Assembly (NCBI RefSeq): GCF_037392515.1
Contig: NC_090285.1
Coordinates: forward strand, 3,227,501-3,291,500
DNA from: Haliotis asinina
Taxonomy: Eukaryota > Mollusca > Gastropoda > Lepetellida > Haliotidae
Direction of reading: 5' to 3'
DNA length: 64,000 nt
A model generated the notes under the pieces. The model did not search any database. It was given only the letters and a program-made list of their open reading frames with translations, and was not told the DNA's origin. A program made the translations under genes and the position numbers. Below, piece after piece: positions 11,837 to 24,164 of the stretch (its first letter is position 1; each line of letters begins with the position of its first letter).

Positions 11837-12474
11837 AATTTCTAAAATACGCCAGTGGTCTTAGAAACTCAACTCCCAACTATATGGTATATGGAGAATT
11901 TGGAAGATATCCTCTATACATTAAAATATATAAAAGAATTATCTCACTCTGGCATAAAATAGCTATAAACCCACTCAATATGAAACTGTCAACTATGTTA
12001 TATAACTTTGTAACATCATCTTTACCGAACGTTGTAAACCAATTACAATGGTTTAAACGTGTTAAAGATATTTTAGATAATTGTGGACTTTCAGAAATAT
12101 ACAAAAACCCTTTTCTTTGCTCAACTGAATACTTGGTATCTAAAATAGAATTAACATTAAAAGACCAGTATCTACAATATTGGCATTTTGAACTGTCCTC
12201 CAGTTCCAAAGGTAAATTCTATCAAACTGTTAAAGACACTATATTATTTGATAACTATCTGTTTCTTCCTAAAGAAATATATATACCGATTCTTAAATTC
12301 AAGCTGTCTAACCATAATCTACCCATCGAAACAGGACGCTGGTCCAATACTCCAAAAGAAAATAGACTTTGTAAACTTTGTGATTCTCCGTCTGTTGGGG
12401 ACGAATTCCATTATCTTGTTAAATGCGAAGCTCTTCTCCAACAGCGGGTGATGTACATCCCAGAATACTTCTAG
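11833..12474 (+). pseudogene. LINE C-terminal domain with zinc knuckle
   Basis: A 213-codon open frame continues the thumb (KFLKYASGLRNSTPNYMVYG) and ends with a cysteine/histidine knuckle (LCKLCDSPSVGDEFHYLVKC), as usual in this LINE group. The last residues before the stop at 12474 diverge from the expected ending, so the natural stop may lie further on. A short untranslated tail runs to about 12710. Confidence 0.75.
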
Positions 12475-12720
12475 AAATGGCCAAATGCATTCAAACTGAA
12501 AAAAACTATTCTCAGTACAGAAAACAAAACACATTAAAAATCTCTCTAAGTTTTTGAATACTCTTTCTAGCATGCTCAAATTGTAGTTATTGCACTTTAA
12601 TTTATGAGATGTTTTATCCGCCATCTTGATTGAAGATACATTTCCATCCACAATGTTTTCTCATGTACCACCGTAGGTGGGTCTTTTTCGAGAATAAACT
12701 GTTCTGAGAGAGAAGCAGAC

Positions 12721-13660
12721 GGCTTTTTAGCTTTTAAGCGCTTGGTATTAATTAACCAAGCCATTAACCATTAATTAATGGTGTTTCGTTTATGACTAAC
12801 CAAAAGTCTTCCATATGCAATGATAAAAAGAGTGCCAAAAACATAACATAAATGTCCTGTCTTACCCGCTACAGTTTGTGGACTCTTAGGCATGATGCGT
12901 GTATTGAGTTATTTAATGATGTTTGGACGCAGATGATATAACATGAATGACGATCTAATTAATAACTGTGCATCTACCATGGTATTCATACCGTTGACAG
13001 TTTGAGTAAATAATTAGTTGCATCAGACAAGTACTGGGGAGGGATGACGTGGCCTGGAGTTATTATACAACAGTGATGTATAGTCCAGTCCAGATGACCT
13101 CTCTCGACGTGGACAGTAAATGAGTGACCCGGTGATTCGTCGCCACAGACTGACACAATTCAAACAACGACAAGTGGTAGAAATACGACACAATACTGAT
13201 CAACACTTGTATCAGTAATATAAATAAATAAAAAATCGTCCGGAAGGCGAGGTTTCCGGATATGTGGGGTCCGAGTAAAGTATCAGTATCATGTTTTTGA
13301 ATGAAAACTATTTTACCTTCTTGTTAGCAAAACACAAAGGCCATGACTAACATATAGCTGGGTGAGCTTTAAACCGATCTATGATGAGTAAATATATACG
13401 TACTGAGCCTCGGAACTTACTATACACTATTTTGTTTGTGTCTTGTTATAAGCATATGTTAAAAAAACAGAATATTTTATACATTTGCAAAGAAACACCA
13501 TATAAATGTGAACACAATGGCACACATTTCATGTTGGTCGGTACATTGGCAATGTTTCACAAACCCTACCACAATATAGTTTATACAGTCCTTGCATGCG
13601 TTGTTAACAATGTTTGGCCATGGTCTGATGGTTTTCATAAGTGACCTCATTCTCCGGAAT
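12721..13660. other. Intergenic, no recognised gene
   Basis: This is AT-rich sequence with only short open frames, lying upstream of the gene 1 promoter. Confidence 0.4.
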
Positions 13661-13666
13661 GAGATA

Positions 13667-13676
13667 GTCACGTGAC
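13667..13676. promoter_or_regulatory. GTCACGTGAC palindrome upstream of gene 1
   Basis: Exact decamer 101 bp before the gene 1 ATG. It matches the CLEAR consensus known to bind TFEB/TFE3/MITF; USF/MYC-type factors also bind such E-boxes. Genes 2 and 3 have the same box at nearly the same distance. Confidence 0.75.
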
Positions 13677-13777
13677 ATGCTATGTGAACGGCGCGGTGTA
13701 CAACACTGAACGCCTAGCCTTTATTCAAGCTGTCACATAGTTCAGAACGGGAACATAGAGCCACAGCTATCTCCATC

Positions 13778-16700
13778 ATGTCGACTGGACTGAGGATAGG
13801 ACATGGGATCGTCTCGGGAATTGCCATTATCTCGGGTGAGTCCATCTTGTTTAAATGTATCTACGTTGATTGTTCCAGTTTTCAAACACCTGCCTCGTCG
13901 CGGTCCTCCATCCATAGCCACGATCTATTGATTCACTGTACACGCTCACGTGACGTCACGAACGCAGGTATACCATCTTTCCTCAACCGTCTACCGAAGA
14001 CGTTCGTGTTGACGAGGACAAGACGGTATTGCTGTCTTTTGAGAATGACAAGCACAAAAGTTGTATTTCGGGTTTCGGTCCGTGTTATTTCCAGTCTGTT
14101 GACAGTGTTGAGCTTAACAGCCGTTGTGCACTTTTCAAAAAGACGTCCAAGTGGGTATTTCGTTTACTATATGGTCCCTTGTTTGTCCAACTGAGCGCAA
14201 AGAGGCTTGTGTCAGTTTACAAGCTTAATCCTTCCCGTATTCATTACAAGGGTGCAATCTTCTATTCAATTCTAAATGCCGTGTAGGAACTTGTATTTGT
14301 TATTAGAACATGCAGATTATATCTTTACTAAACAAAACCATTACAGAAGAATAGAACCACTTCACTGAATAGTTAACGGTTAAACTGCCACTATTCACAG
14401 GTTTACACCGGTAACCATGACTACATTCGCCATGGTTTATAACGTTTGACTCATAGTAATATAAACACTGTTTGTATTTGCACGTTAAATCAGACCTGTC
14501 ACCTGGCAGTACATCACTCAGGTAGTATGTACACAAGGTTCATATCAGAAAGCCGCTTGCACTTAAATTGTCTTGAATGATTCAGGTTTACCAAAAGATA
14601 TCTCAGTGGTGACTTTGTCTACTTTTTTCACTGACATGATTGTAAATATCCCTGTGTGGATACGAGCATGAATGTAACCCCACCCCCACCCCACCCCAGC
14701 ACCTTACTAGTTACACAGAATACATACCCGGGTTAGGAAAATCCACGTTTGTCGTGAGAGGCGACTAAGGGGGTCGGGTGGTCAGACTCGCTGACTTGGA
14801 GGATACATGACATCCCATCTGCGCAGATCCATGATCATGATGTTGATCACTGGATTGTCTGGTCCAAACTTGATTCTATCCAGACCTCTGTCATACAAGT
14901 GAGACGTTAATTAGAAGAAACCAACTCAACAAGTAAAGCATGTTTTCGTAATCCAAGAACATTGTTTAGTTGAGTGAGTCAAAAGGCAAGTTGGAACCCA
15001 TAGAGCTGGGTAAAAAAATCATTCAAGTAAATTTATGGCACGACTTCACGTATTACACGTATATTAGCTTACTTTCTTGTTAAAAATTGCATGGCGTTTG
15101 ATGTATGTGTTTTAATACGTATCGAACACACTTCTCGGTATCCAGATCTTGTCATTGGACGGATCTACATTAAACGTGTTCACTCAGTCTCCTGTGATGA
15201 AAACTGTCCTCTGTCTACACTAGTAGTGTCGGTATCTGTCAATATTACGAACGTATAAATATACAGAATTGCTTAACCATTGTCCTATATAATTACGTCA
15301 ATGTAATTTACAGGATATGGCCGACGTCTTTGATAAAGCACAGAAAAGGTCACGTTTTTCTAGTACTATATCAGTGCTATTTGCACAAAACAGGTTTATA
15401 AACCGCTTGCTATTTTGACGTTGTTGCCGTTGCTGTTGTTGTTGCAGGGATCGCCATGTTACTCATAATAATCTTCTTCAACAAGCTGATAGAACGGGCC
15501 AACTACGAGGCCAGGGAGCACAAAGTGACCCCCTACAGTTTCAATGGCTATGCCCCGTATGCCGACTCTCCTGTCTACATAGTGGGCGTGGTGGTACGTG
15601 CTGGGTGACCCAACTTTGTTTGTTTTACCGTCACCGTCATTTAAAGCATTCACCATCAAATGTGCATAGATGATGTTAATTACCACGTACAGTAACAACA
15701 GCGGGCAGTGTAGAAGTGTTCCGTGGGCTCTCGTGTCGCAAAGCTTTACTCTTATCCTAGTATACTGTTTGACCCATTCTTCACTTTTCCTTCTGTTGTC
15801 GGGCTGGGGTGTGGCTGAAGCACCTTTCAAAATAGCTAATATTAAATTCGGATATTGATTAGTTCTTTTGCCCAAGTTGCCATAGCTACATTAAATATGA
15901 TAATATGTAATTGACTTACAGAAACTCTTTTCATTCTTTTCTTGTATTTCCAGTACATTATTTGCGGTGTGGTCGGTATCATAGCAACATTCATGAATGG
16001 GAAGACTTTTGTAAGTATCTGTGTTGACACTATGTTTCTATAGTATACCGTGCACAGATCAGTAGTTCATAGCTTCACAAAGACACTGCAGAGTTTGGGG
16101 GGTTGTGTGTTTTTTTATTTATTTCTTGTCGGCGAAGATTGTGATCATTTATTGGAGATACTAATGTCTTAAACTTATTCTAACAAACATTCATTAATAG
16201 TATTTTATCATTCTGTTTTCATGACTGGCATGGCAATCTTACTCTTACACAGAGACACAAACTTGACACAATTTCACAATTTGCGGCTTCAGTTTACAAC
16301 TTCTACCTTTTCCGTATAAGGGGAACGTTAAGAGGAAAGCTCTGGCCATGCAGTCGGATCCAGCACATGTTTTAAATGCATGTCATGGCTTTGTTTCTGT
16401 GTTACAGTTTAAAGTTGACATGATAGTGTGTGTTGTCATGAATTTGTTTCTGTGTTACAGTTTAAAGTTGACATGACAGTATGTGTTGTCATGAATTTGT
16501 TTCTGTGTTACAGTTTAAAGTTGGCATGACAGTATGTGCTGTCATGAATTTGTTTCTGTGTTACAGTTTAAAGTTGACATGATAGTGTGTGTTGTCATGA
16601 ATTTGTTTCTGTTACAGTTTAAAGTTGACACGACAGTATGTGTTGTCATGAATTTGTTTCTGTGTTACAGTTTAAAGTTGACATGACAGTGTGTGTCGTC

Positions 16701-18797
16701 ACGAATTTGTTTCTGTGTTACAGTTTAAAGTTGACATGATAGTGTGTGTTGTCACACTGCTCATCATGGCGGGGATATTCATCGTCAGCATGATCATCAT
16801 TGGCGCTTTCTCACCGATCAACATGAATTTCTGTCAGAGCTTTGGCCGCTCTTGTGTCTGCAGGTTGGTCACATACGTTTTGTGGTTTTGTCACATGGCG
16901 AATGCTAACTTATGTTGTCACTGTAAACTATCCTTGTGGACATTGTCATCCGGTTATTATGACACCGAATCAGTGTTCGCGTTAACGTAGAAACCTGCGT
17001 TTTTCACGCAAAAAACACGCAAACAATAATCTGCGGGGTTTTTGTTGTTTTGTTTTTTTGTTTTTTGTTTTTGTTTATGCACGCATAGATTCTGGTACCT
17101 TAAAAGTGCAAGATTAAAAAAACAAAACAATAAATTTGGAAATGATTCGGGATTGTCATGAACGTGTCACGCGCAAATGATTTGGACAACATATTTATAA
17201 TCTTATTTCTGCACACACTCGAACAAAACCTACCACGAACACTGGTGAATGCACTATCAAATACAGTCATACTGTGAATATTTCACGAATGCGAATGTAA
17301 TAACTGACATGCCATTTGGTGAACATGCTAACAAATATTGTTCTATTGCAAGTATTCTCTCGAATACTGACATATGATAGACATAAACATACTGACATAC
17401 TACGAACATGGTATGAGTTTTTGTTACATGTTGACTATACTTAATATATCACATGCGAATATTCTTAGGAATATTGTCATGTGGTGAATATATTGACGAA
17501 TATTATTATATAATGAATATATTTGACGCTGATGAACTAGCGAATGTGTGTTGGTCTTGAGGTAAATGTGAATATGTGAAATTGTGGCTTGACACAGCAA
17601 GTAACATAATATTGTTGAAACGTCTTTTCTTAACTTTCAAGCCAGATTATTCCCAACAACTGGCACTTTCCCTGCGAGGAGCTGAACGAGCTGTACGACA
17701 TGGCTGTAGGGGTCGTTGCTATGATCATCCTAGGATGGGTGTGTACCTTGGCCGCCGCCATCATCAGCGGCATAGTGGCCTTTGGCAAGAAGGTGAGCTA
17801 CTTCCGGTTTTTATCAAATATTCAGGTTTTCTACACATATAAGAAAATACAATGTTGAACATAAAATAGTGTCAATTTGTAGACTTCTCCATCAAACGAC
17901 ACTAGAACATACGCCAGTCAGCACATTTCGTGAATTTTGATATGTTACTTCAAAGTGTACCCTACTCAATTGCCCGAAAGACTGCAGAGTATGATGGTAG
18001 AGTTAGTGATGTGTTTCACAGATGCTGAATCTTCACAAATAGATGCTTTAACCAGGGCTTCAAAAATATTTTGAAAAGCCACTTGAAGCGAGAAAGTAAT
18101 TTGTCCTGACTAATTTTCCACTTGCTCCAATTTTATGACATAATGCGTGATGTTAATGTTTACTGGACTGTTTATCGAAGAGTGATAATTTCACTCTCTA
18201 CCAGCTCTACTTTATTATCATTGCGAATTTTAATAGCCTCGTTATGAGCAGATATGAAATGAGACCCAAGATTATTTGCAGCTTGAAACCATAAGTGGAA
18301 ATTATCTAGTAGTCCACGGACAAGTAAGATACCATTATTTGATTGCCCGAAATGAAAACTGACTTGTCCCAGGCGTCGGGCGATGGGATTTGAGAACCCC
18401 TGTTTAACCACTGGGCTTTACCACCAAAATATTACTTTCAGAAACTTGAAGCAAGTAAATATCAAATGTCAAGCTAATTCATTAAATCTGACTTATTACA
18501 CCAGTGTTGTTCTGTGACAATGTATTACCTCAGCGCCGATCATGCTGATCGTGAGAGATATCTCAGAGGATCAATTAGACTACCCGTCACTGTTACTAGG
18601 ACTTCGTAATGGCGTCTCACCAATAGCGTGTCTTTACTCGCAATATCAACCATTGGATTGTCTTCTTCAAACTGTTATTGAGGTACAGCCGAGTGCGGCC
18701 TTACACAACAAACATTATAATTATCTCCTTTTTCTGTATCCAGGAGGCTGCGAGGTCTTCAGATATGCCGATGAGGGACAGGACGAACAAAATATGA
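13778..18797 (+). CDS. Four-transmembrane protein, paralog 1 (6 exons, 201 aa)
   Basis: Exons: 13778-13835, 15448-15593, 15954-16010, 16724-16863, 17642-17792, 18744-18797 (stop TGA). All introns are GT..AG with phases 1,0,0,2,0. Predicted membrane segments lie at about residues 10-30, 64-83, 92-116 and 154-181. The long loop 1 (about 31-63) has no cysteine; loop 2 has C124, C131, C133 and C145 (C-x6-C-x-C-x11-C). The short tail ends DRTNKI. N- and C-termini are predicted cytosolic. TM4 carries GWVCTLAAAIISG, conserved in the two paralogs. There is no CCG motif, so it is not a classical tetraspanin; I do not recognise the family. The 5' edge of exon 4 is the last of seven ~53-bp tandem copies. 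The E-box upstream hints at an endolysosomal role, which is inference. A GTCACGTGAC-like box with CRE also lies in intron 1 near 13949. Confidence 0.85.
14723..14905 (-). repeat. Molluscan SINE (ACGCCGC family), partial, minus orientation
   Basis: Reverse-complement matches include TTAGTCGCCTCTCACGACA, the GATCCATGATCATGATG block and ATCACTGGATTGTCTGGTCC. It lies in intron 1 of gene 1 and lacks the GAGTGAGT head. Confidence 0.75.
16385..16760 (+). repeat. ~53-bp tandem array that duplicates the exon 4 acceptor (gene 1)
   Basis: TTTAAAGTTGACAT starts at 16408, 16461, 16514, 16567, 16618, 16671 and 16724. Six periods are 53 bp and one is 51. Each copy has its own polypyrimidine stretch and CAG (CTGTGTTACAG or CTGTTACAG), followed by the first ~30 bp of exon 4. 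Only the last copy continues into the real exon. Upstream copies are out of frame and hit TGA soon after, so using their acceptors would truncate the protein. Confidence 0.9.
17035..17085. repeat. T/G-rich simple sequence
   Basis: GTTTT/GTTTTT runs in intron 4 of gene 1. Confidence 0.8.
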
Positions 18798-19454
18798 TAG
18801 GCGCTACCTTGACAACGGTCATACAGTTGAAGTGTCACCCTGACAACAGTTATATTGGTGTGTTACCTTGACATCAGACATACTGTTAGATAAGTACATT
18901 TGGTCGAAATGTGGAAGCTTGTAAACGACATTTCCAGAACCAGTGCACAGTGTATGTTGACTGTTTGCTGACTCCCTGCGACTCCATCAAAAACAGGCTG
19001 AGGCATCATGAAACTTGCTTAGTTCACGACTTCTACAACGACTGCTGGTGTTACCTGGCACGTCTAACCTGACGCTCTATTATAGTGACAAATGAGAGAA
19101 CATGTTTTTATACAAGATGCACATACTGTATATATATTTCTAAGATGCTTTTCGAAAAGATGAGTAGTTGAGGGCAATGTGTATTACACTGCCCATGGAG
19201 GTAGAGCAAACATTTACGTGTATATTTATATGTTTTTCATACATCCTAGGGCTCGTGGACAGTCAGTGGAATCACGGCATATTGATTTTATAGTTTTTTA
19301 TATCGTATGGAATTTCTGTGGAATGAAATGAACGTGTGAGCTGAATAGAGTAGGATAGTGGAGCTATGATTTGCCTCGCCAAACATCCAAGTTCGATTCC
19401 ACTGATATAGTCTCCCGCCATTATAAGGTTGAGGTGCTGCTTAAAGCATCTCTT
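18798..19454. other. 3' flank of gene 1, nothing else recognised
   Basis: It probably contains the 3' untranslated region of gene 1. No clear AATAAA was found close to the stop. Confidence 0.4.
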
Positions 19455-20195
19455 TAACCCATCACACAAACGCCTTCATACAAACTAGGTTACGGTGATG
19501 TACATTGTAACCCATCACACACACGCTTTCATACAAACTAGGTTACAGTGATGTACATCGTAACCCATCACACAAATGCTTTCATACAAACTTGGTTGCA
19601 GTGTTGTACATTTTAACCCATCACAAATACGCCTTCATACAGACTAGGTTACGGTGATGTACATTGTAACTCATCACACAAACGCCTTCATACAAACTAG
19701 GTTACGGTGATGTACATAGTAACTCATCACACAAACGCTTTCATACAAACTAGATTACAGTGATGTACATTGTAACCCATCCCACAAACGCCTTCATACA
19801 AACTAGGTTACAGTGATGTACATTGTAACTCATCACACAAACGCTTTCATACAAAATAGGTTACAGTGATGTACATTGTAACTCATCACACAAACGCTTT
19901 CATACAAACTAGGTTGCAGTGTTGTACACTTTAACCCATCACAAATACGCCTTCATACAGACTAGGTTACGGTGATGTACATTGTAACTCATCACACAAA
20001 CGCCTTCATACAAACTAGGTTACAGTGATGTACATTGTAACTCATCACACAAACGCTTTCATACAAAATAGGTTACAGTGATGTACATCGTAACCCATCA
20101 CACAAACGCTTTCATACAAACTAGCTTACAGTGTTGCACATTTTAACCCATCACAAATACGCCTTCATACAAATTAGGTTACAGTGTTGTACATT
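19455..20195. repeat. 53-bp minisatellite, about 14 copies
   Basis: The unit begins TAACCCATCACACAAACGCY, with starts at 19455, 19508, 19561, 19614 and onward at 53-bp steps. Variants (AGGTTACGGTGATG or TTGCAGTGTTG) alternate in blocks, suggesting duplication of several units at once. It lies between convergent genes 1 and 2. Confidence 0.9.
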
Positions 20196-22116
20196 TCAAA
20201 ATGTAGCACATTGTTTCATACCAACTCTGTCCGTTTCAGGGCACGAGAGAAATGAAGTGACAATTTATACATGGCTGTCCTTTACAATATATGAGCATAT
20301 GAATATTTTTTTTATTTTTTAATGTCAGTTTTGTGACCCAACATTAATAAATTGTATAAGAATGTCTTAAACCGACATATGATTCAGCAGTTACATACAG
20401 TGCGATAGTAGTATCTTGGAATCATCCCCTTTACCCCATATACAACATCTTTTCTGTTTTGTACAGTAGAATGACATACAGTTGCTACAATGTATGTATA
20501 ATAGCGTATCATGACATGATCACCCACCCAGGAGAACATCGAGCTGTCATGTCGGTCCGATACACACCTGATGACAATTTGTTTGTCGTCAGGAGAGTAG
20601 TATATAGAACAGACTCGGACTCGGTTAGCTGTTCTCGTTTAGCATTGTGTACATCGATGTTCATGTTGCAATCACACGATCGTCTGGTCTAGACTCGATA
20701 CCTTTACACCCCTGGAAAGTACTAAATGCGTCAATAAACAACAAACAACCGATTTCACTTACTTGCCCAAATATTCTATTGAACTCCCAAATATTCTATT
20801 GAACTCCCAACTGCTGATCTACTTTTCCTCCACCCAGGAGCCCCAGTGTGAATATAAACAGTTTTGTGAAACAGTATAATTATGAAGTACAACTGTTCAT
20901 GTTTATAACAGATTTGAATATGTTTTTTACTTAAAGCCGCATTCAGAACAATCCCACTTGTCAGCTTGTTCATTGTAGAAAGGCAGCGAGTCCCGACACA
21001 AATGTGAGACAGTCGAGGTGTGGACGGATGGATGGATATATGGTGCTACTTGTTGATACGTTCGTGTATTTGTATACTTGATTCATGTAAACTGTTGAAG
21101 CAATAAATACACAAACTGAAGAAGGTTGTGCAGCTCATTCTGGTTACCAGCGTGGGCAACACAAGAGAATGTTGTCTCGGGTCGCTGTGTCGGTCGTCAC
21201 AAGGAAACGGTCAAGACGGCACGTAACTGCTCCATAGATAAGTGCGAGCTAGACCGCCACATAGTAAGGGAAAATGCAACGCTGGAAAACACTTTAAGGT
21301 CACAAACTGTTTAAAACACATCTAATTTTGAAAAGAAGTTTAATGGATGAGTACATACAATGATATAAAACAGATCACAGGATTTTGAGCGTTGGTGGGA
21401 CTCTTGACTTACATATCAACTTCCAAACCATGAATTCAGCTGGATGTGAGAACTTTTTCAAAGTGTATCTCAGACCTTTCTGTGGATTACATAAAGGGTG
21501 ATTTATAACGTAAAGACATACATATATATATAGATATGGAGTGAGAACGTACAGTCGTTATCTTTAAACATAACAACTGCGTTACATCAAGTTTGAGACA
21601 ATATTGTTGCAGTAGGCGGGATATTCGTGGGATAATCGTTCATGTTTTTCAATCAAAGTTTAATACCTATATAAAATGTGTACCTGAAACTTTGGCAGCC
21701 AGAATTGTATTAACATCAACGTTGCTGGTTGATTGTTTATCATCCAAAACCCTCCAGGGGAGTTACAGCTTCGGTTCAGCTTGGTCCCATCGTCTTATCG
21801 TAATACCATTGGTGCAAGCAAAGGGAGCCGAGAATCAGCTTATAGCTTAGATGAGATATGACTTGTATCTCCTCGGCCACCTGATTTGCATATTATTCTG
21901 ACGATATCAGTCACAATGACGTCAGATTTCATGGTTTCACTAATTTCTCTCATACTGATAAAGATGGTTCCATGTTCTTTTACACTCCAGTAACTGTTTA
22001 TGTGCACAACCTAAAAACGAATAATGATTTTGGGTGATAACGCTGATCTAACAACCACGTCTCACATTCGTCAATAATAGTTTAAAATTCCATTGTAAGA
22101 TTTGGAGCTTTAAAGT
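20196..22116. other. Intergenic, mostly unrecognised; SINE remnant
   Basis: A diverged minus-strand SINE remnant lies at about 20648-20700 (CATCGATGTTCATGTTG..GTCTGGTCTAGACTCGAT). A 22-bp doublet (CCCAAATATTCTATTGAACT) is at 20766-20811. Otherwise no gene is recognised. Confidence 0.5.
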
Positions 22117-22122
22117 TTTATT
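22117..22122 (-). terminator. Possible polyadenylation signal for gene 2 distal exon
   Basis: TTTATT on + reads AATAAA on the gene strand, about 200 bp beyond the distal terminal exon stop. Confidence 0.35.
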
Positions 22123-22321
22123 AACTCGTGTTGATATTTGATATGCACTTTGTATGTATCGACGTGTTTAGGCTTCTCATACCAGGTTACACTGAATAAC
22201 ATCTTACTAGCAACATAGGGCACTCTGCCCCAGTCTAACCCGGATCCACCATAATATTCAAGGAAGGATCACCGGCAACATCAACAGAACCCGTAACAGT
22301 CACCAAAGTCGTGGGTTTGAG

Positions 22322-22453
22322 CTAAGCTTTGGAATGATGTCGACGGGAATAAGGCTCTTGTCGGGGATGCTGGTCTTCGTCGAAGGCTATGTTGGTCATG
22401 TAAACGTCTTGACTCCGGGATTTGGAGGATATGCTCGAACTGGATTTGAAAGT
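22322..22453 (-). CDS. Alternative terminal exon 6b of gene 2
   Basis: This 132-bp exon has an acceptor (TTTCCAG|ACTTTCAAA), an open frame in the phase required by exon 5, and TAG at 22322-22324. It encodes 43 residues (TFKSSSSISSKSRSQDVYMT..., ending EPYSRRHHSKA) and closely resembles exon 6a (24165-24296), which has the same length. About 50 bp of intron before the exon is also similar, so exon and acceptor were duplicated together. No other exon copies lie nearby, which favours an alternative last exon over a separate gene remnant. Whether it is spliced is unknown. Confidence 0.7.
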   Translation of the reverse strand, partial: TFKSSSSISSKSRSQDVYMTNIAFDEDQHPRQEPYSRRHHSKA

Positions 22454-22689
22454 CTGGAAACAGGGAGGAATGAATGTTGTTTTATGTCGATTTTAATCTC
22501 AGCTGTATTATTAATCAATATATTGAATTTTAAAATCAACTAAATCATAATGGAGATTATATATCTCTTTAGCCCAGTTTACCGCTCTATACAGCTGTAT
22601 ACCCTGCCCCTTGTATGAATCCCTCGGTCGATACCTGTAGCAGGGTTAGTGTCATATTGAGGTTGACACATAAAACCCTGCAAATCCAA

Positions 22690-22835
22690 TCCAGGCCGAC
22701 AAATATATAACCACACGTGGCAAAAGTAAGTCAGGCCGACAAGAATAGTGCCACAGGTGGCATATGTAAGTCAGGCCGACCAGTATAGTACCACAAGTGG
22801 CAAATGTAAGTCAGGCCGACACAATGAGCGCCATT
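22690..22835. repeat. 40-bp tandem repeat, about 3.5 copies
   Basis: CAGGCCGACAAR..CCACA.GTGGCA..TGTAAGT recurs at about 40-bp steps, between the two alternative terminal exons of gene 2. Confidence 0.75.
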
Positions 22836-24164
22836 GCCAGTTGCAAATGCAGGACAGGCTGGTGGGTTATAAACTCCCGAAAACACATTTCTACTTTGAA
22901 AAAATGATTTTAATGAATGAGTAAATACATGCTTGTGTGTCAAGATGTAGATTATTCTTCGAACCACATGCTATATTGCGAAAACATCTGTACATACTGC
23001 AGAGCGTTTTCTGCTCTATTCAAAGCATGACATTAACTTAAATGCATAGGTAAAGCCAACGAGTACAAAAGTACTCGGAAGTTACAAATAATATGTACAT
23101 GGGTCGTCTCCAAAAATAAAAAAAACAAGCAGCCCAGTTTAGAAAAGGTCCCCAGTGACAAACGCGTGCGGTAAGAGAGAGGCGGTTATGGGTCCGTGAC
23201 TTGGTTAAGGTTGTATCATCGTACGTCGTAGGTAAGGAGCGTTTCCTCACAATATCAATCACTGCTTTGTTTCGTCCGGACAGTAGTCTGAGGTCAAGGA
23301 CGTACAGCTGGAAGATGCGGCGAATGGACTGTTTAACAAGTACATTGTAATAAAACAGACAGTTGCTCGATCTCACACACCATGAAATTGAGTTGCATGA
23401 AAAATACCGCGGTCAGAGAAGATAAGATTACAACTGGGCACTAGGGACAGTACTCTCACTGGGACAAGACCCAGACTATTGTGACGAAACAATCAATTGA
23501 ATTCACCAATCCCTCCGCAGCTGAAGCTGAGGCGTGTTCCAACCAGAGGTGCTTCGAATATACAATCTCTGGTCTGAGATCTGCAATTGCTGGCAACACC
23601 TGCCCTTCTAAACTGGTGTAAAGGCTATCGTCAGCATTTGGTAAACTGTGGATGCAGGGAAGATTTTGACCGTTTCCCAGTTGATCCATTCAAGAATATT
23701 TCGTTCTGCTGCCAAACCAAAATTCGGCAGCGAACGAAAAGACCTCAGATAGCGGATGGCTTGACTGTATGGGTGGACATTGGTTGCAATGGGATTTGCT
23801 TTTGGCAACGACTGGGTGTACTTTCTGAAGAAATTGGTTGTTGGAAAAAATGTTAAAAGACTATTGCCGGTTTATACTTATACTCTTATATCGTGTGTGA
23901 GTCTCTTTACTGAAAATAATGTAGGAGTATTTTGAATAATAGGCAGAATCCTGCCCGATGGCCTGGGGGCTAGGGTATACTGGCTCACATACAGGGACCA
24001 CTACCTCTGGACATCAACTGACAGACAGTGCAATAATTATGTCCATTCCAACAACAAACGAAGGGGTACTGGGGACCGATTTCTGTCTGGAGTCTGCCTT
24101 GATTATTGGGATACAGCGATCTTGAACGGTATTCGTAACACTAACATAATTCGTGCATTTCAAG
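22836..24164. other. Region between gene 2 terminal exons, nothing recognised
   Basis: Open frames at 23038-23376 (-) and 23587-23856 (+) resemble no family I know and lack supporting splice or promoter signals. Confidence 0.4.

Larger units (their letters stand above)
8910..12720 (+). mobile_element. APE-type LINE, near full length, decayed
   Basis: The order is an acidic N-terminal region, an apurinic-type endonuclease (LNVCGL, FQETK, YLPPEG, GDFNAR), reverse transcriptase (YRPITILS, QCGFRKGFS, FIDYTKAFDTVW, GVRQGENLSPLLFSLF, LYADDAVLV) and a C-terminal C-x2-C...H...C knuckle (LCKLCDS...HYLVKC). The coding capacity is spread over several frames with a handful of breaks. The 3' end is placed near GAGAATAAACTGTTCTGA at about 12691-12710; no poly-A or target duplication was found. 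It belongs to the Jockey/CR1/L2-like group in a broad sense; the clade cannot be assigned by eye. Confidence 0.85.

Noticed and set aside
14029-14286. 85-codon frame in gene 1 intron 1, considered as an alternative exon
   Set aside because: No matching sequence in the paralogs and no fitting splice phase.
13778-18797. Classical tetraspanin assignment for the host genes
   Set aside because: No CCG motif in the large loop; the cysteine spacing is different.
23038-23376. 112-codon minus-strand frame, considered as a small gene
   Set aside because: No recognisable domain, start context or splice signals.
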